DNA of 64,000 nt from Geothrix terrae (lineage in GTDB: Bacteria > Acidobacteriota > Holophagae > Holophagales > Holophagaceae), in contig NZ_JAKZLA010000001.1 in assembly GCF_022808775.1 (NCBI RefSeq), positions 372,001 through 436,000 of the forward strand, written 5' to 3'. The notes beneath the pieces were generated by a model. It was not told the DNA's origin, made no database searches, and was given only the letters and a program-made list of their open reading frames with translations. Made by a program: the position numbers and the translations under genes. Every line of letters begins with the position of its first letter. Position 1 is the stretch's first letter. This document shows positions 63,108 through 64,000 of the stretch, piece by piece.

Positions 63108-63168
63108 TTGCGTTTGGTGCGATGGAGCTTCTGACATGATCCGGGCCGCTTGCGCGGCCCGGGTGGAG

Positions 63169-63243
<75 letters not shown>

Positions 63244-63279
63244 GTGAGACATCAAGACTAGCAATGGCGCGCGATACGG

Positions 63280-63714
63280 TCAACGGTCTTTTTCGGATCG
63301 GCAGGTGGGGCAGAGTCCGAACAGCATCAGTTGATGCCGGGTGATGCGGAATCCCGACAGGGTCTCGAGTTCGATCAGCGATTCGTCGAGACCGCACGCG
63401 TCCACTTCCACCGTGCGGCCGCACCGCTCGCATTGAAGGTGGTGGTGGTGCCGACGCGAGTCGCAGCGGACGAAGCGCATCACCTGGTCCGGGCCCATGA
63501 TGCTCTCGGCCCAGCCCTCTTGCACGAAGCGCTCGAGGTTGCGGTATACCGTGGGCAGGCCCGAGCGGCGCTCCGGCATGCGCTCCCAGATCTCTTCCAC
63601 CGTGAGCGGGCGATCCGAATTCCGGAGGACCTGGAGAATCCCCTCGCGCTGAGGCGTCTGCCGCATGCCGGCGGCGCGCAGGGAGGGCGAAGGAGCGGGG
63701 GCAGGGTCGGGCAT
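63280..63714 (-). CDS. Fur-family transcriptional regulator
   Basis: It has 144 residues. The N-terminal winged helix reads MRQTPQREGILQVLRNSDRPLTVEEIW and GLPTVYRNLERFVQEG. The C-terminal dimer/metal domain has the histidine run RRHHHHLQCERCG (a CxxC), and the second pair CPTC near the C-terminus forms the structural zinc site. The balance of motifs does not separate Fur, Zur and PerR. The start at 63714 is 24 bases from the divergent gene's ATG, so the two share a very short control region. Confidence 0.9.
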   Translation of the reverse strand: MPDPAPAPSPSLRAAGMRQTPQREGILQVLRNSDRPLTVEEIWERMPERRSGLPTVYRNLERFVQEGWAESIMGPDQVMRFVRCDSRRHHHHLQCERCGRTVEVDACGLDESLIELETLSGFRITRHQLMLFGLCPTCRSEKDR

Positions 63715-63738
63715 GGTCCTAGGATGCCAGATTCGGGC

Positions 63739-64000
63739 ATGCTGGACCCTATGCTCCAGCGCACATTGGGCCGGTTGGGCGCCCCGGACGCCAGCCAGCC
63801 GTTCCTTCCCCTCGCCTTCCGGCTCTACGCCAGCTTCGGGCTGCTCGTGCTGCATCTCGCGCTGCCCGCCGAGGGGCGCGTCGCCGGCGCTGGCGAGGAT
63901 CTGTACCTGGCGTGCCTGGCGCTGCTGCTTCTCGAGTCGATCTGGGAGGTCAGCCTCGGCCTCCGCGCGCGGGACCAGATCTTCCCCACGCCCGCCCTGC
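63739..64000 (+). CDS. Membrane protein, N-terminal part (cut by window end)
   Basis: The frame from ATG 63739 is open to the end of the window (87 codons). It contains at least two hydrophobic segments, LAFRLYASFGLLVLHLAL and LYLACLALLLLESIWEV, separated by a short loop. The layout resembles the membrane input region of PilS-type sensor kinases, but the part seen is too short to name it. It is divergent from the Fur-family gene. Confidence 0.65.
   Translation, partial: MLDPMLQRTLGRLGAPDASQPFLPLAFRLYASFGLLVLHLALPAEGRVAGAGEDLYLACLALLLLESIWEVSLGLRARDQIFPTPAL

Overview
The window is a high-GC bacterial chromosome segment with dense, mostly operonic gene packing. The gene set suggests a Holophagae-type Acidobacteriota, probably Geothrix-like: a Gram-negative envelope (LptFG, KdsD, OmpP1/FadL, chaperone-usher pili), bacillithiol synthesis (BshA), a quinol-type nitric oxide reductase, a monomeric NADP isocitrate dehydrogenase and a full lactate-oxidation locus. 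The lineage is inferred from gene content only, with no database search.

Layout. 1-5.4 kb: cofactor genes (coaX, birA), then a compact norB-cupin-NDH-2 cluster. 5.4-10 kb: a DRE-TIM acyl synthase, a Ppx/GppA-HD phosphatase, and a BlaI/BlaR1-like pair whose promoter is covered by two near-perfect operators. 10-15.3 kb: a multi-domain SCP2 protein and an overlapping five-gene operon (37-residue membrane microprotein, two LiaF-type membrane proteins, LytS-type kinase, LytTR regulator). 15.4-23.1 kb: formate-THF ligase, a structured leader before a small exported protein, and a chaperone-usher pilus operon with DUF4402 subunits. 23.5-28.6 kb: isocitrate dehydrogenase and a 5'-nucleotidase split into two separately exported proteins. 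28.6-35.5 kb: a complete trpEGDCFBA operon with a Trp-codon leader peptide and attenuator, interrupted between trpE and trpG by a small insertion flanked by 19-bp direct repeats. 35.6-46 kb: OmpP1, thiolase, DivIVA, YggT, BshA, a propeller sensor, DinB and an aldo-keto reductase. 46-54.8 kb: lactate locus (permease, FAD/Fe-S D-lactate dehydrogenase, LutABC) with a divergent GntR regulator. 55-62.8 kb: LPS/envelope genes (kdsD, fused lptFG, a sulfatase-type phosphotransferase), mnmA and a Memo-like exported protein. 62.8-64 kb: tRNA-Cys, tRNA-Gly, a Fur-family regulator and the start of a membrane protein cut by the window end.

The most unusual signal is at two tRNA genes, Met(CAT) and Cys(GCA). 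Both are followed by tandem repeats that reuse the host tRNA's own T-arm, in direct and inverted orientation, and its own terminator. These enclose a spacer of roughly 77-100 nt. In the two Met units the spacer can fold into a tRNA-sized multi-hairpin with a compensatory 7-bp closing stem. I know of no described element with this architecture. Intrinsic attenuators inside operons are a second theme: trp leader, pilin to chaperone, and lactate permease to dehydrogenase.
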